The translations under genes were made by a program, and so were the position numbers. From Berberis thunbergii (taxonomy: Eukaryota; Streptophyta; Magnoliopsida; Ranunculales; Berberidaceae): 64,000 bases of DNA. The notes beneath the pieces were generated by a model. It saw nothing but the letters and a program-made list of their open reading frames with translations. It ran no database searches and was not told the DNA's origin. The stretch spans positions 248,001-312,000 of the forward strand of contig QNQO01000602.1 of assembly GCA_003290165.1 (NCBI GenBank), given 5' to 3'. This document shows, one piece after another, positions 10,159-20,477 of this stretch (positions within the stretch are counted from its first letter, which is position 1; each line of letters starts with the position of its first letter).

Positions 10159-11770
10159 ATGGTGACTACTTGGTCACGCAACAACGAAGAACAGGTGGAC
10201 ACATCAAACGCTCTGGTTGGCGCAGTATCGCCGCTTTCAGTGACTCCATTCATACACGGGCTACAGACTCAAGCCCCCGCACTAACGACAACAATAGCGG
10301 ACCCCCAAATTGATGGGCTGACATCTCAAATACAATAGATAGCCAAGACGGTGGAGGCTCCCATTCGACCAAATCCACCACCTGCCAATGGAACCAGAAG
10401 CACCACATACCTCTGCTTCTAGAAGATGATAAGGAGCAAGCGCAGGAGAGCCGAGCCCCTGCTAGTTCTCATTGGACTAAGGGAGGTTGCGCGGCTAATG
10501 CTAAGCTCGCCGCCAGGACATAGAGGCTCGACCCTGGGAACCCCTTCTACAAAGGAGCACATGATCCGGACGTACTGTATTGTCTCTCTGTCCCGCATTT
10601 GTGGATCGGATCATGAATGAGGCATTTCCGAGGAAATTCACTCCCCTGAAGCTCGACTCCTACAATGGAACCACCTACGCCATTACCAACACGTAATGGC
10701 CCTTAAAGAGTGCTATGAATCCGTCATGTGTATAACCTTTCCCATTAGTTTGAAAAACTCAGCACTGATGTGGTTCCACAACCTTCCGCCGAAGTCGATC
10801 GACTCCTTCAAAACGCTGACAAAAAAATTCCTGAAATGTTTCGTTGGGAGCCAACGTTTCTGAAAAAGCCTGCACTACATACTTTCTCTAAAACAGAAGT
10901 CCGGCGAGACACTCCGAGAATATGTCACACGCTTCAACATTGAGCTGACTCTCATCGACGGGTTGTAGCGACAATACAGCTGTGACAGCCTTCACTGCAT
11001 GCCTCAAAAAGGGAAAGCTCTACGAGGACCTCACCTTGGAGCCCCTTCTGGACATGATAGAGCTCCTCAAGAGCATCTATATACACATCACCCTGGAGGA
11101 GTCGAGGAACGTTAAAAGGAAAGCTGAAGGCGAGAAGAAGCCTTTCACTCCTAGGGACAAGAAGGAAGGCAAGAGATGCGAGGATGAAGAGCAGGGCAAA
11201 ATGAAACACAGTGACAACTGGCCGAACCCTGGTCGGTTCAGGCCAGAAAAATCATCCAACTACGTTGGATCCAAAGTTGTGACACCCCTAAATGTTAGCC
11301 TATCAGACGTACTTAAATCGGGAGGAACTGAAGTGGCACTCGAAGACACGCGGAGACCCCACCAAGCCTGACAACGGCAAGTACTGTGCATACCACAAGG
11401 AGGGCGGTCACGACACCAATGACTGCAAGAGTCTGAGGTATGATGTCAAATACTGGATCTGCAGAGGTAAATTGAAAGAGTTTCTGAAGTCTAAGAAGCG
11501 AACAGAACACACAATGGACATGGAGGAGTCAATTAAAGAAATACAAACGAAAACTTCAGGGATAATAAATGTTTTTCATGGAGTTAGACCGAATGAAGAC
11601 CAGTCGTACAGTTCTCGTAAGCGGACCTTACTAGAAATGCGGACACAACCTGCGGATGAGGACAAACACATATGCCACTCAAGGATTCAGAACCCCATTC
11701 CCACGTTGGCCTTTATGGACAAAGACCTCGAAGGAGTCCGAGTGCCACATAATGACGCCCTAGTCATTTA
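10159..11770 (+). pseudogene. Gypsy gag polyprotein, frameshifted
   Basis: Gag begins at ATG 10159 (MVTTWSRNNEEQ), right after the primer-binding region. The core continues in shifting frames: HVMALKECYESVMCITFPIS, LKNSALMWFHNLPPKSIDSF and KSGETLREYVTRFNIELTLI (10690-10965). This is the retrotransposon gag domain pattern, with AL-W---LP-SI-S and E-L-EYV-RFN. TAFTACLKKGKLYEDLTLEP then leads to the nucleocapsid YCAYHKEGGHDTNDCKSLR (about 11382-11440), a zinc-knuckle-like C-H-C cluster. Several stops and frame changes (10338, near 10620, 10860, 10967) make it non-functional. Confidence 0.8.
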
Positions 11771-11771
11771 G

Positions 11772-12188
11772 GTCTCCATAGCAAGGTGTGAGGTAAAAAA
11801 AACTCTAGTGGACACAGGAAGCTCGCTCAACGTTATGTTCTACAACGCGTTCCGCAACATGGACCTTAAGGAAAAAAACCAGACGTCTTCAGAATATCCG
11901 CTGATCAAATTCAGTGGGGAAAAATGTTTCCCCATCGGAAAGATAAGGTTAGCTATGGTTGCAGGAGAACCACAGCTTAAGAAGGTCCTATTTTTGGACT
12001 TCATGGTGGTAGACACACCATCATCCTACAATCTCATCCTGAAAAGGCCATGGCTCCCACCAGATGGAAGCAGTATCAGGGCAAGCGGGAACACATCCCT
12101 CGTCGTTTCGTCCGTGGGGAGAGATCTGCCCTTCTACAAGGTTTACTCTTCAGTAACCTATGTAACGCATCGACAGTCCACTAAATGA
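11772..12188 (+). CDS. Retropepsin-like aspartic protease domain of the Tat-like element
   Basis: This domain cleaves the Gag/Pol polyprotein. The active-site motif TLVDTGSSLNVMFYNAF lies at about 11800-11850. It is followed by the hydrophobic flap region and FMVVDTPSSYNLILKRPWL near 12000-12055, the typical D-P--YN-ILGRPWL end of gypsy proteases. One stop at 11769-11771 separates it from gag. The domain itself is open to TGA 12186-12188, after which pol should follow but does not. Confidence 0.78.
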   Translation, partial: VSIARCEVKKTLVDTGSSLNVMFYNAFRNMDLKEKNQTSSEYPLIKFSGEKCFPIGKIRLAMVAGEPQLKKVLFLDFMVVDTPSSYNLILKRPWLPPDGSSIRASGNTSLVVSSVGRDLPFYKVYSSVTYVTHRQSTK

Positions 12189-13880
12189 TCCGCGAGAGCA
12201 ATCCGAATTCACTTAAAGGCCAAGATCAATTTCTCTCTGTCAACAGTTAGTCTGTTTTTAGTTGTTTATTTCCCTTTCCATAATCAATGTAGAGTTTTAG
12301 TTATTGAAGGCTTATGTGATTTACAATCATTTAAGAAATAAAGAAAGAATTACGAAAACAAACTATATTGATTATTGGAAAAATGTAACAACAAACACCT
12401 TGAGGCAAATACAAAAGGCTACATATTACGAATGCCCTGAGGCAGATACAAAAGACTACATACTACAAGCATCTGAATACAGTGTGACATGAAAAAAAGG
12501 ACTCGCTTAGACAAATCTACTGCAAGAAGCATCCGAATAAAACTTGCAGACTTTCTGATGCGAGCAATTTGTAGGTGATAGCAAATATACGTGAACGAAA
12601 TTCGCTCGACCCCTTCCCAAAATAATGACAAAGTGTAAGAGGGGATTGAAATGACTGAGCAGTCAGATTGCTCCGTCAAATCACTCCACGAAAGTGCTCA
12701 TACGACGGCATTGTAGACCTCATAACGGGTTGCTGATTAACCCAAGAGACATCCAACTTCTTCAAATAGCTTAGAAGAAGACAACTGAGGATGGCCACAA
12801 GCATTGACGCAGTCACGGTCTCCAATTGCTATCAAGCAAGGCCAATTTTCACATGTGCGATACCAGGAGTGACTGAGAGATACCACATCCGGGGACATCG
12901 CACATCGACTAACACTTCAATCAACCATTGGTTAGTAGCGAGATTTTGACCACACGAAGGCAAAAGTGGTACGGTGTAAGACCAAGGCATCTCCTTTGGG
13001 CGAAATCCATACTACTTTTTCGTGATATGAGAAGAAATTACGAGACCTCAGCAGGTCAACTATGTGCCCACCCATAACAGGTGACCACGCATAACAACAA
13101 CTATCACTATGCCTAATCAGTGCAAATGTTAGAACATTCAGAGACTCTAGAGACGAAGATCCACCTTCAGCCTTTGGAAAATCCAAAGCATTTTCTTCAA
13201 CCTTTGGAAAACCCAAAACGTTCTCTTCAAGCAAGAGCAGTACAGGAGATAAGCTATGTGAAAGATAATGCCTACAGCGATTGGAAAACACCATTATATA
13301 GACATGATGGTTCACCAAGCGGGCACTTCAGCATTAACTGCCAACCATTAAATACCGTATGGGAAACGAGAAGACAACGGTTCCCGAGGAAATTGTGCAA
13401 ACCACGTCAATCAAATTAATGGCGCTGCACACAACCCCATCAATTGAAGGGGAGTAAATGATACTCAATCGTCACGCAGCCTATGTTGTACATGTGTTAT
13501 CGCGCGATCTATGTTGTACATGTGTTATTGCGCGATCTACGCCGTACACCCAGTGCATCGTGCAGGAAACTCTAGCCCTCCTTTGCGAGCCCATGGGCTC
13601 AACTTATGATTCAAACAATATTCTATCACATGGTTGACACGAGCACGAGAAATTCTAGTAAACTCTGACATACGGATCGTACCTACAGTTCACTAGATGA
13701 TTTAAGGTAACTTCGTCCACCCCATGCACCATGTTGATGGACTAGGTCCGCAGGCCCCCTAGCAGGCAGAACCTCATTTTAAACTAGGCAAGCTTAGTCA
13801 GCCAAGGTTGATGACAATGGCTTCTGGTTCAACCCAACACCTAGTTCGCTTAGTGCGGACATCGACGGTTTAGGAAGTAA
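12189..13880. other. Non-coding 3' region of the Tat-like element
   Basis: No RT, RNase H or integrase motif is found in any frame. Short local duplications occur (acatattacgaatgccctga against the copy near 12455, and cctttggaaaatccaaa twice at 13170-13215). A purine run gaaggggag at 13447-13455 precedes a TGATAC, which resembles a polypurine tract plus LTR start, but the following sequence does not match the 5' LTR. Confidence 0.4.
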
Positions 13881-14024
13881 GAGTCTAATAAGCGATATCA
13901 CGCCTGGTGACGACGACTTGCCAGGGATCATTGCCCCCTCGTGGTCAATGATCACCGAACCTAATAAGGTAAGCCTAGCTGGTGACGACTAGCAACGAAA
14001 ACTTCTGATCAAAGCCCAGACTTG

Positions 14025-14905
14025 TAGCCCCACTGCACAGGTGTAGATGGTTTGGAGGGTGGGAGCCTACTCAGTCCCGAACTGATTTCGACGGCTCGCT
14101 ACGGGGCCACCGCTTTTAAGCGTGGTTGTCGAATCACCAACCCCGGACCTGTAGCCCCCATTGCACGGGTGTAGATGGTTTGGAAGGTGGGAGCCTAGTC
14201 AGTCCCGAACTGATTCCGACGACTCACCACAGGACCACTGCTTTTCAGCGTGGCCGCCGAATCACCAACCCTGGACTTGTAGCCTTCACGGCATGAGTGT
14301 AGATAGTCTAGAAGGTGGGAGCCTAGTCAGCAACGACCTGATTCTGACGGCTTTCCATAGGATCACTGCCTTTAAGCGTGGCCGCCGAAAACTCTAAAAT
14401 TTGTGCACATCCACCGCTTTTAAGCGTGGCCGCAAAAAACTCTCAAATTTGTAGATTGATGTGCATAGGTGTAGATAATTTGGAAGATGAGAGGCTAGTC
14501 AGTCCCGAACTGATTTCGATGGCTTGCCACGGGACCACTGCTTTTCAGCCTGGTCGCCAAATTTCTCTCTTGAATTCGTAGACCCCGCCGCGCGGGGAGG
14601 GTGTAAATGGTTTGAAAGGTAGGAGCCTAGTCAATTTTGAACTGATTTCGACGGCTAGCCACGGGACCACTGCTTTTTCAGCCTGATCGCCAAACTTTTA
14701 CTCCCCAAATCTGTAGTTCGCTTTGCTCCGTCATAAACAATTCGGAAGATGGGAGCCTAGTCAGTCATGAATTGATTCCGACGGCTTGCTCTGGGACCAT
14801 TGATTTTCAGCCTGGTTGCCAAATTGTTACTCCCCAAATCTGTAGTCCACTTCGCTCGGTCATAGATGATTCAGAAGGTGGGAGTCTCAAGTAGCTCGCC
14901 ACACG
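14025..14905. repeat. Tandem repeats of about 125 bp in the element's 3' region
   Basis: About seven units share ggtgtagatggtttggaagg, tgggagcctagtcagtcccg, aactgatttcgacggctcgc and ggaccactgcttttcagc. Unit starts are visible near 14031, 14149, 14279, 14459, 14580, 14710 and 14840. Units diverge progressively to the right and one is partly doubled near 14400. Tandem repeats in the hypervariable 3' region are a known property of Tat-lineage elements. Confidence 0.85.
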
Positions 14906-15299
14906 ACCTCTGCTTTCCTTCGAAACAGCAGTAGCAAACATAAATCTTGCTAAGCTAGCGTCTTCACGCTCAAAATGATTGACATTCTATTATTAGCGAA
15001 GGTCATTCGCGCTGATACAAAGATCGTACGGTTAGTGCCCAGATAAAAGCTGCTTAGGATGCCAGCCCGAGCTTATGGCGCCTGAATCGGCACGAACTCT
15101 CTAACACATCACTCGACCATCGCAACTCACCCATAGCAGCAACTGCAGCCGACCGGTTAGACAAACAGGGTAAGCCTCAAACAGCTTACCTTGGGGACAA
15201 GACACAACTCGAGCGACTCAACCCCCCAGCTAAACTGTCCACAACATGCCCACCATCAGACATGACTACACAGCCATGACCCTGAGTCATTCGCAGGGC

Positions 15300-15925
15300 A
15301 AAACAGTCAAGCTCTCTATTGCAAACAGACCAGTCGACGTCCTATTGATTCACCCAGCCTATGCCAAAGCAAGATGACAAGGCGAAACGAAAAAAATGCA
15401 ATAGAGACAACAAACACAATACGTATAAAATGGTTTTTATTAAAGGTCAAAACGGAAAGGGGTACAAACACACAAAGTTTACTCCTTATCAGAAGAAGGT
15501 ACAAAAACAGAAAAACTAAGCCTAGTGGAAGAAGGAGTAGGAGTTGCATTCACATGTGCCACGGCTTGGACATCAGGCCACACTGTCTTCCTTGTCTGAT
15601 GACACAAAATCAACAGACAAGTCTACATACAACATCTTATAACGACCGAGATCCCACTCTAATTTCTAAGTGAGATGGGTCGCTGATTCTCTCGATTCAA
15701 CAAGTTCTTCTTCTTCTTCTCTCTCGATTATTTTCTCTCTCGATTCTTTTCTCTCTTGATTCTTCTTCTCGATTCTTCTTCGGTTTTCTTCCTGCTTCAG
15801 GGGAGTATAAACCAAGAGCTCGAAATCAAAAAGTTGGGGAAATTTTTTGGCTGCTGAAACCTCGCCCATTTTTCATCATGCACGTGCTTGGGAGGGTCCT
15901 AGGCGCGTGCCAGGGAGCGTCTATG
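15300..15925. other. Junction region with a pyrimidine-rich tract
   Basis: 15420-15440 reads ttttattaaaggtcaaaacg, resembling the antisense 3' end of a transcript. The minus strand nearby (about 15560-15620) reads VDFVSSDKEDS, possibly the acidic tail of an antisense ORF like the one at 61675-63950. 15700-15790 is a TTC/TCTC-rich tract. No gene is supported. Confidence 0.3.
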
Positions 15926-16200
15926 TAACGACCCGGTCCACATGACACCATATTGTCCGCTTTGGGCTACCAACCGGCCCGCACAGCTTTAAAACGCGTG
16001 TTGTCATGTAGAGCGACCTCGCACACTTAAAGCACATAACCATCCCGCACCCAGGCGATGTGGGATTATGATCCCCTTGGTAGCTAGCCCAACCCCTCTT
16101 GGGATCCACGGGTCTGTTGGGCCTATTGGGCTCCAACCCTCACCCTCACCCTCCCCCTCAGGTCCGCCCACACAAGGGTCTCACAGTCCACCCCCCTTAA
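15926..16200. repeat. Dispersed plant repeat (gtaacgacccggtccac type)
   Basis: The string gtaacgacccggtccacatg, followed by atattgtccgctttgggct, ctttaaaacgcgtg, gatgtgggat and a run of cccc...ttaaggcccaacgtcctcg, is a combination I recognise as widely dispersed in eudicot genomes. I cannot assign it to a transposon class from sequence alone. ccctcaccctcaccctcccc at 16138-16157 is a local C-rich repeat. Confidence 0.5.
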
Positions 16201-16329
16201 GGCCCAACGTCCTCGTTGGCCACACAGGCACAACGTCCACGTTGCCCGAGGGCCCACCTCCACGTGGCACACTTCCGGCTGAAAGTGAAAGTGAGAAAGA
16301 ACATGACGAACAGTGCATTTAGCCGGATG

Positions 16330-17985
16330 TCCGAGCCTTTGGTGCCAAAGGGAAGTGGTGCCTTATTCACCGATAAACACAAATTTATTGGAAGTACTAA
16401 AAAAAAGCAAAGAAGAGGTGGGGAAGTGGTAAAGTCCATCATCGCATTGGCCTTGTAGTAATGTCATCCCTGTTTCTCGGTCCTTCAATCAAAAGAAATC
16501 AGAATGAAATTCAACAAAGACATCGTTATCTCTCGCGAGTTTGGAAATAGATAAAAGATTACGTTGAATTGAAGGAACATGCAAGTCATTAGGTAAAGAT
16601 AATGGTCGGAAAGAAATTGGAATTTGGGAGGAACCAATGTGAGAGATGTGCAAACCTGATCCATCACTTATAGTTACACGATCGAGACCATTGTATTCGT
16701 GAGGCATGACGAGTAACTGGAGATCATTGCTGATATGATGAGTGGCACCTGTATCGGGTAGCCAAGAGTTTGTAGATGTAGTCTGCAAGGCATTATAATT
16801 GGCAAAGGCCAAGGCGTCATTTGGTTGATAGCTATGATTGTGGCGATGTCGACAATTTGCTGCTGTGTGTCTGAGGCCATGGCAAATTTGGCATGTCTGA
16901 CCAGAGTTTCGAAATTGATTTGGTGGCGGATTTAGAAATTGATTCAAGAACTGATTAGGAAATGGGTTGGAAGACTGGCGATGATTGATGTAAGAATTGC
17001 AATTGTTGTCAATGTAATTGAAGGAACTTCGATTGTTGTTCCTAGGATTAAAATAACCCTTGCGGCCACGATAATTATTTGGATTACGTCATCTTCCTCT
17101 AAAGGAGTTTGGACTGCGAGAAAGTTGGGACTGATTAGCAATGGTGCTCATTTTGGCAGCTACAGAGACATCACGAAAATAACTTTGTTCTTCATTGATA
17201 TGAACTTCTTGACTTAAGAGCATGCCACAAAGTTCGGTGTAAGAAACTGGCACACCTCGAGTGGTATTAGACGTAACAAATGCTGATACTCTGGATCGAG
17301 CCCTCTAAGAGCATGAAAGATGAAGATCCTCATCATCAACAGGCTTGCCAATCAATGCAAGTTGGTCTACGAGACTTTTGCTTTTAAGAAGATATTCTGA
17401 CATAGAAAGTGAGTCCTTTCGCTGATGTTGGAGTTGTTGTTTGAGTTGCAGTACATGAATGCCAGATTGGTTGCAATAGATGCATTGTAGATTTATCCAA
17501 ACATCATACGCAGAAATAAGTCCAATGACTTGTGCATGAACAGATTCAGTTAGAGAAGACAAAAGCCAATTGAGTAACAATTGGTCTTGGCGATGCCAAA
17601 TATTATATGCTGGATTTTTTACTAGAGCTGCTCCATCACTTTGGCCTGGTAAAAATTTAGCTGGACACGAGGACACATTGGTCACGTGATCATCTAGGTT
17701 ATGGCCTTTCAAAAGTGCGACGAACTGAGATTTCCATGTTAAATAGTTGTCGCCCTTGAGTTTGTCTGGAAGAAAGGGGTGAATATTGGTTGAAGTAAAT
17801 TTGGACATATTAGGTATTAATGAATAAGAGGATGAAAAAACAATAGCAAGGGGTGAAGAAAGAATAGGAGAAGAAATAGTAGGGGAAGGAGTTTGATTTG
17901 AAGTAGCTTGGTCTGCCATCAATGCACCTGGGTGCTCTGATGCCATATAACAACAAGAAATAGAAAGAATAATAAACATTAGCAC
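16330..17985 (-). pseudogene. Ty1/copia gag-protease fragment
   Basis: The minus strand reads a copia gag from about 17985: PFLPDKLKGDNYLTWKSQFV and LLNWLLSSLTESVHAQVIGL, then LSMSEYLLKSKSLVDQLALI. This is the UBN2/retrotran_gag pattern. A zinc knuckle CQICHGLRHTAANC (C-x2-C-x4-H-x4-C) lies at about 16870. The protease active site WLPDTGATHHISND follows at 16730-16770, and then DLHVPSIQRNLLSISKLARD. The last readable piece (16440-16490, in a shifted frame) is the start of GAG-pre-integrase. Gag is broken near 17300 and between 17300 and 16950. Integrase, RT and RNase H are missing, so the element is truncated on its 3' side near 16330. Confidence 0.85.
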
Positions 17986-18250
17986 CTTGAACCATTTAGA
18001 CTACATTGTGTATATCTATGTGTATTTCCAAAGAGACTACACTCCTTATTTATAATTGCAAATACAACAAACAAGTCCATCACATCTTCAGTTTGTTACA
18101 ACTATATGGGAGTGGAGTCTTAATTAATAGTAAATTGTTGTGGATTGTTGTTGACTCCTAAAGACTTGGTCTTCTTGTTGTAAACATCTGTTGACTTTGT
18201 CTATTGTATATATACACCTTGATACAACCTAGTAAACTAAGCTGCTTCTG
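17943..18250 (-). repeat. Probable 5' LTR and primer-binding site of the minus-strand copia fragment
   Basis: On the minus strand the gag is preceded by TATGGCATCAGAGC (17933-17946), a one-base variant of the copia primer-binding sequence TGGTATCAGAGC (initiator methionine tRNA). Upstream lies a promoter-like ATTATAAATAAGG (about 18045-18057). The outer LTR border is not defined by a second copy. Confidence 0.5.
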
Positions 18251-18475
18251 TAGATCCAATATGTACGTCGCCTGCAATCAGCATCAGTTACAAACAAAGT
18301 TTCCAAGGACACGTTTCTGACTGAATTTACTCTCTTTATAAATATAAAAGCACATGATTGTGCATGAAATCACATTTTTCTAGACAGGATCTCATATGGT
18401 AAGAAATGTAACAAGGGAATTTTTCAAATACGAGACCAAGAGCCTTCAGGATTTTTGTCTCGGATATATTTGTTT

Positions 18476-18792
18476 TCTCACTACACCAAATTGGCATGTT
18501 TGTAACAACTCCAAAAAAGTAACATTTTTAAGCTATAACAAACCACCAAATAATTTCAAATCAAAACTAAATTTAATAAAAAAATGACAAATAGTTACAA
18601 AAAAAAAAGTGATGCAATAAATTGAATCACCATGAATAATATCACTTGTAGGACCATACTATTCATGGTGATACAATTATTGTATCAGTTTATTATGAAA
18701 ATGTGCAAAATTGCTTTCTGAATTGTTATAACTAAAAAATGTTACTATTTTTGGAGTTGTTATTACAAAATTGTCAATTTGGTGCAGTGTCT
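18476..18792. mobile_element. CACTA-type MITE with 3-bp TSD
   Basis: The element is 18479-18789 (311 bp), flanked by tct on both sides (18476-18478 and 18790-18792). Ends are CACTACACCAAATTGGCA and its imperfect inverse TTTGGTGCAGTG. Inverted similarity continues for about 70 bp (aacaactccaaaaaagtaac). CACTA ends with a 3-bp duplication define the EnSpm/CACTA superfamily. It has a central palindrome (caccatgaata / tattcatggtg, about 18630-18672) and no coding content. Confidence 0.9.
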
Positions 18793-18930
18793 GAATACTT
18801 ATAAAAGAAAACATTTGGGGAAAGTTGTGGGTCCTTCCTTGATAATATTCAAGAACACTTGGATAATTTCCTTGGATGTGTTGAGATAAGGACAAACATA
18901 ACTACGACTACTTTGCAGTTAATGACATAC

Positions 18931-19218
18931 AAAACTGTTAGAGAATAGAAGTCTACCTATGTTACAACATAGGAAAGTGTCACATAATAGAAGTCTACCT
19001 ATGTTACAGAATAGAAAAGTGTTACAGAATGGGTTAGGAAGACTTTCCTATTGTATTTTGGTTTCCTAAGTTTGGTTAGATTTTTTATTGTATTTTGGTT
19101 TCCTAAGTTTGCTAGGTTTCCTATTTCTATTAGGTTATGTCAAAGTTAGCTCTATATAAGCTTGTATTCTATTCAATGAATGGGGAACAATATTTTCAAT
19201 ACAATTCTTTACAAAAAC
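18931..19218. mobile_element. Solo LTR with 5-bp TSD
   Basis: 18936-19213 (278 bp) starts TGTTAG and ends TTTACA, flanked by aaaac on both sides (18931-18935 and 19214-19218). A TATA box (ctatataagc) lies near 19152. Internal direct repeats are seen (agaagtctacctatgttac twice, ttgtattttggtttcctaag twice). No internal retrotransposon sequence adjoins it, so it is best read as the product of LTR-LTR recombination. Confidence 0.8.
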
Positions 19219-19298
19219 AGACCTAATCCAAGAATATGTCATCTCCTATGAGTCAGAAGAGATAAAACAATACATGAAATTGATTGCTGGAAACTTAC

Positions 19299-19460
19299 CT
19301 GAGTTTGGTTGCTACAACTTGTAACATGAGAAATCAGACATCGTGCATGAAAGGAATGAGCGCAAGGAAAAACATAGAAAGGCACCATGGGTCCTACTGT
19401 AATATAATCCCTCGCCATCCGATTGGTCCCACCTACAGTCAATATCTTTATTTTGCAAAC
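19299..19460 (-). pseudogene. VPS18: Isolated VPS18 RING-region exon
   Basis: This single 162-nt exon encodes 54 residues: VCKIKILTVGGTNRMARDYI, then TVGPMVPFYVFPCAHSFHAR and CLISHVTSCSNQTQ. It matches the C-terminal region of VPS18, a core HOPS/CORVET tethering subunit acting at the vacuole, where the RING-type cysteines and histidines (C---C...C-H--H--C) lie. It is open throughout, starts after an AG (acceptor CTAG) and ends at a consensus donor CAG|GTAAGT. No neighbouring VPS18 exon was found; upstream and downstream are a solo LTR, a MITE and an RNase H remnant. I read it as a genomic fragment copy. C-A-H replaces the usual C-G-H. Confidence 0.72.
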
Positions 19461-19854
19461 CTAGTAATGGAGAGGAATCAGAAATTACATGTCTAGCAAG
19501 GTCTTGCAATTAGAAATATAGTTTGACATTAAAAGAACACCAAGAGAAGAAAATTTGACAAGGGAGATGTTTCTAATAATTGCAACAAGTCAACACAATA
19601 TCAGCTTTTTCCATACCAAAGTTACTAAAATCATGATACAATCCGAGTCAAGTAGAGACAACTTAAAGACATTGTAAAACACAATAACAATGAAATGGTA
19701 TCATCTCTGGTCAGTTGAATCCCATCAACCATTGCCAAACTCCAAGGCAGTAATGACCAGGATAGAGCTCTTTACCATAGATGGGACATTCAATTAAATA
19801 TTACCACTTCCATGAAGTTATGTAGACGGGTTCCTCCTTAAGAGGATTGGATGG

Positions 19855-20140
19855 TGCTGAGTTGTGATGGGTCTGTGCAGGAACTTCAGAGCTGGATATG
19901 GATGGCTGGTGAATAACCGAGAAGGCCAGTCTGTTGTTATGTACTGTTCAGGGTCTATGCATTCCACACAACTTGAGCTAAAGGCTGTGTTAGAAGGGTG
20001 AAGCTAATAGCAGGTCTCCAATTGGATAGGGTGTGGATACTATCAGATTTTGAGATTGTAATAGCATTTCTCAATGAAAAGGCTTATGCTCCTTGGAGAT
20101 AGTTAACAGTATCAAGGAAACTCAGGAAAGATTGATCAGT
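19855..20140 (+). pseudogene. Plant RNase H-like domain remnant (LINE/RVT_3 type)
   Basis: The plus strand reads FRAGYGWLVNNREGQSVVMY, CSGSMHSTQLELKAVLEG, then after a frame change VKLIAGLQLDRVWILSDFEI followed by VIAFLNEKAYAPWR. This is the order of the RNase H-like domain common in plant LINE elements (G-V-R---G, E--AL-EGL-LA--LG---V-VESD---V). No reverse transcriptase is adjacent. The frame break is at about 19998. Confidence 0.6.
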
Positions 20141-20477
20141 GTCAGATCCTCGTGTTTTTAGAGAGACGAACGAGGCAGTGGATGAACTAAGTTAGGATTT
20201 CATGAGCTGAGAATATGTGTTCCTCCTTTATGTAGGAAACTCCTAAGATTAACTGCCCAGAACTCCTCTAGCCTAGTTTCTTAGAAAGTGAGGTTTTTAT
20301 GTTGCGAGTGTTAAAGAGTCTTCTGTTGCTCCAAGGGTAGTATTTTGTTGTGGATCCATGTGGGTATGTCCAGCTTTATGTTCTTCTTCTCGTTATATAG
20401 GGTGGAGTCCGTCCAATCCCAGCTTGCCATGTGCAAAAAACCTCTTCTTCGGTATGATGAGAGTGACAAGTTTTAGC

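Larger units (their letters stand above)
9692..15600 (+). mobile_element. Tat-like Ty3/gypsy element with gag and protease only
   Basis: The order is 5' LTR (9692-10083), primer-binding region (10086-10107, gtttggcgtcgtccttgggg), gag (from 10159), protease (to 12188), then about 3.4 kb of non-coding sequence with tandem repeats. No RT, RNase H or integrase can be read. A gag-protease element without pol would need proteins from a full relative. I found no 3' LTR matching 9692-10083, so the right border (about 15600) is approximate and the copy is probably truncated. The Tat assignment rests on the gag/protease sequence style and the long 3' region. Confidence 0.7.

Noticed and set aside
13445..13840. 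3' LTR of the Tat-like element starting after the purine run at 13447
   Set aside because: The sequence after TGATAC shares only scattered short strings with the 5' LTR (9692-10083) and lacks the TATA segment.
15316..15549. Hydrophobic leucine-rich minus-strand frame as a membrane protein
   Set aside because: It lies in repetitive 3' sequence of the Tat-like element with no start context or homology I recognise. Low-complexity leucine content is expected from this base composition.
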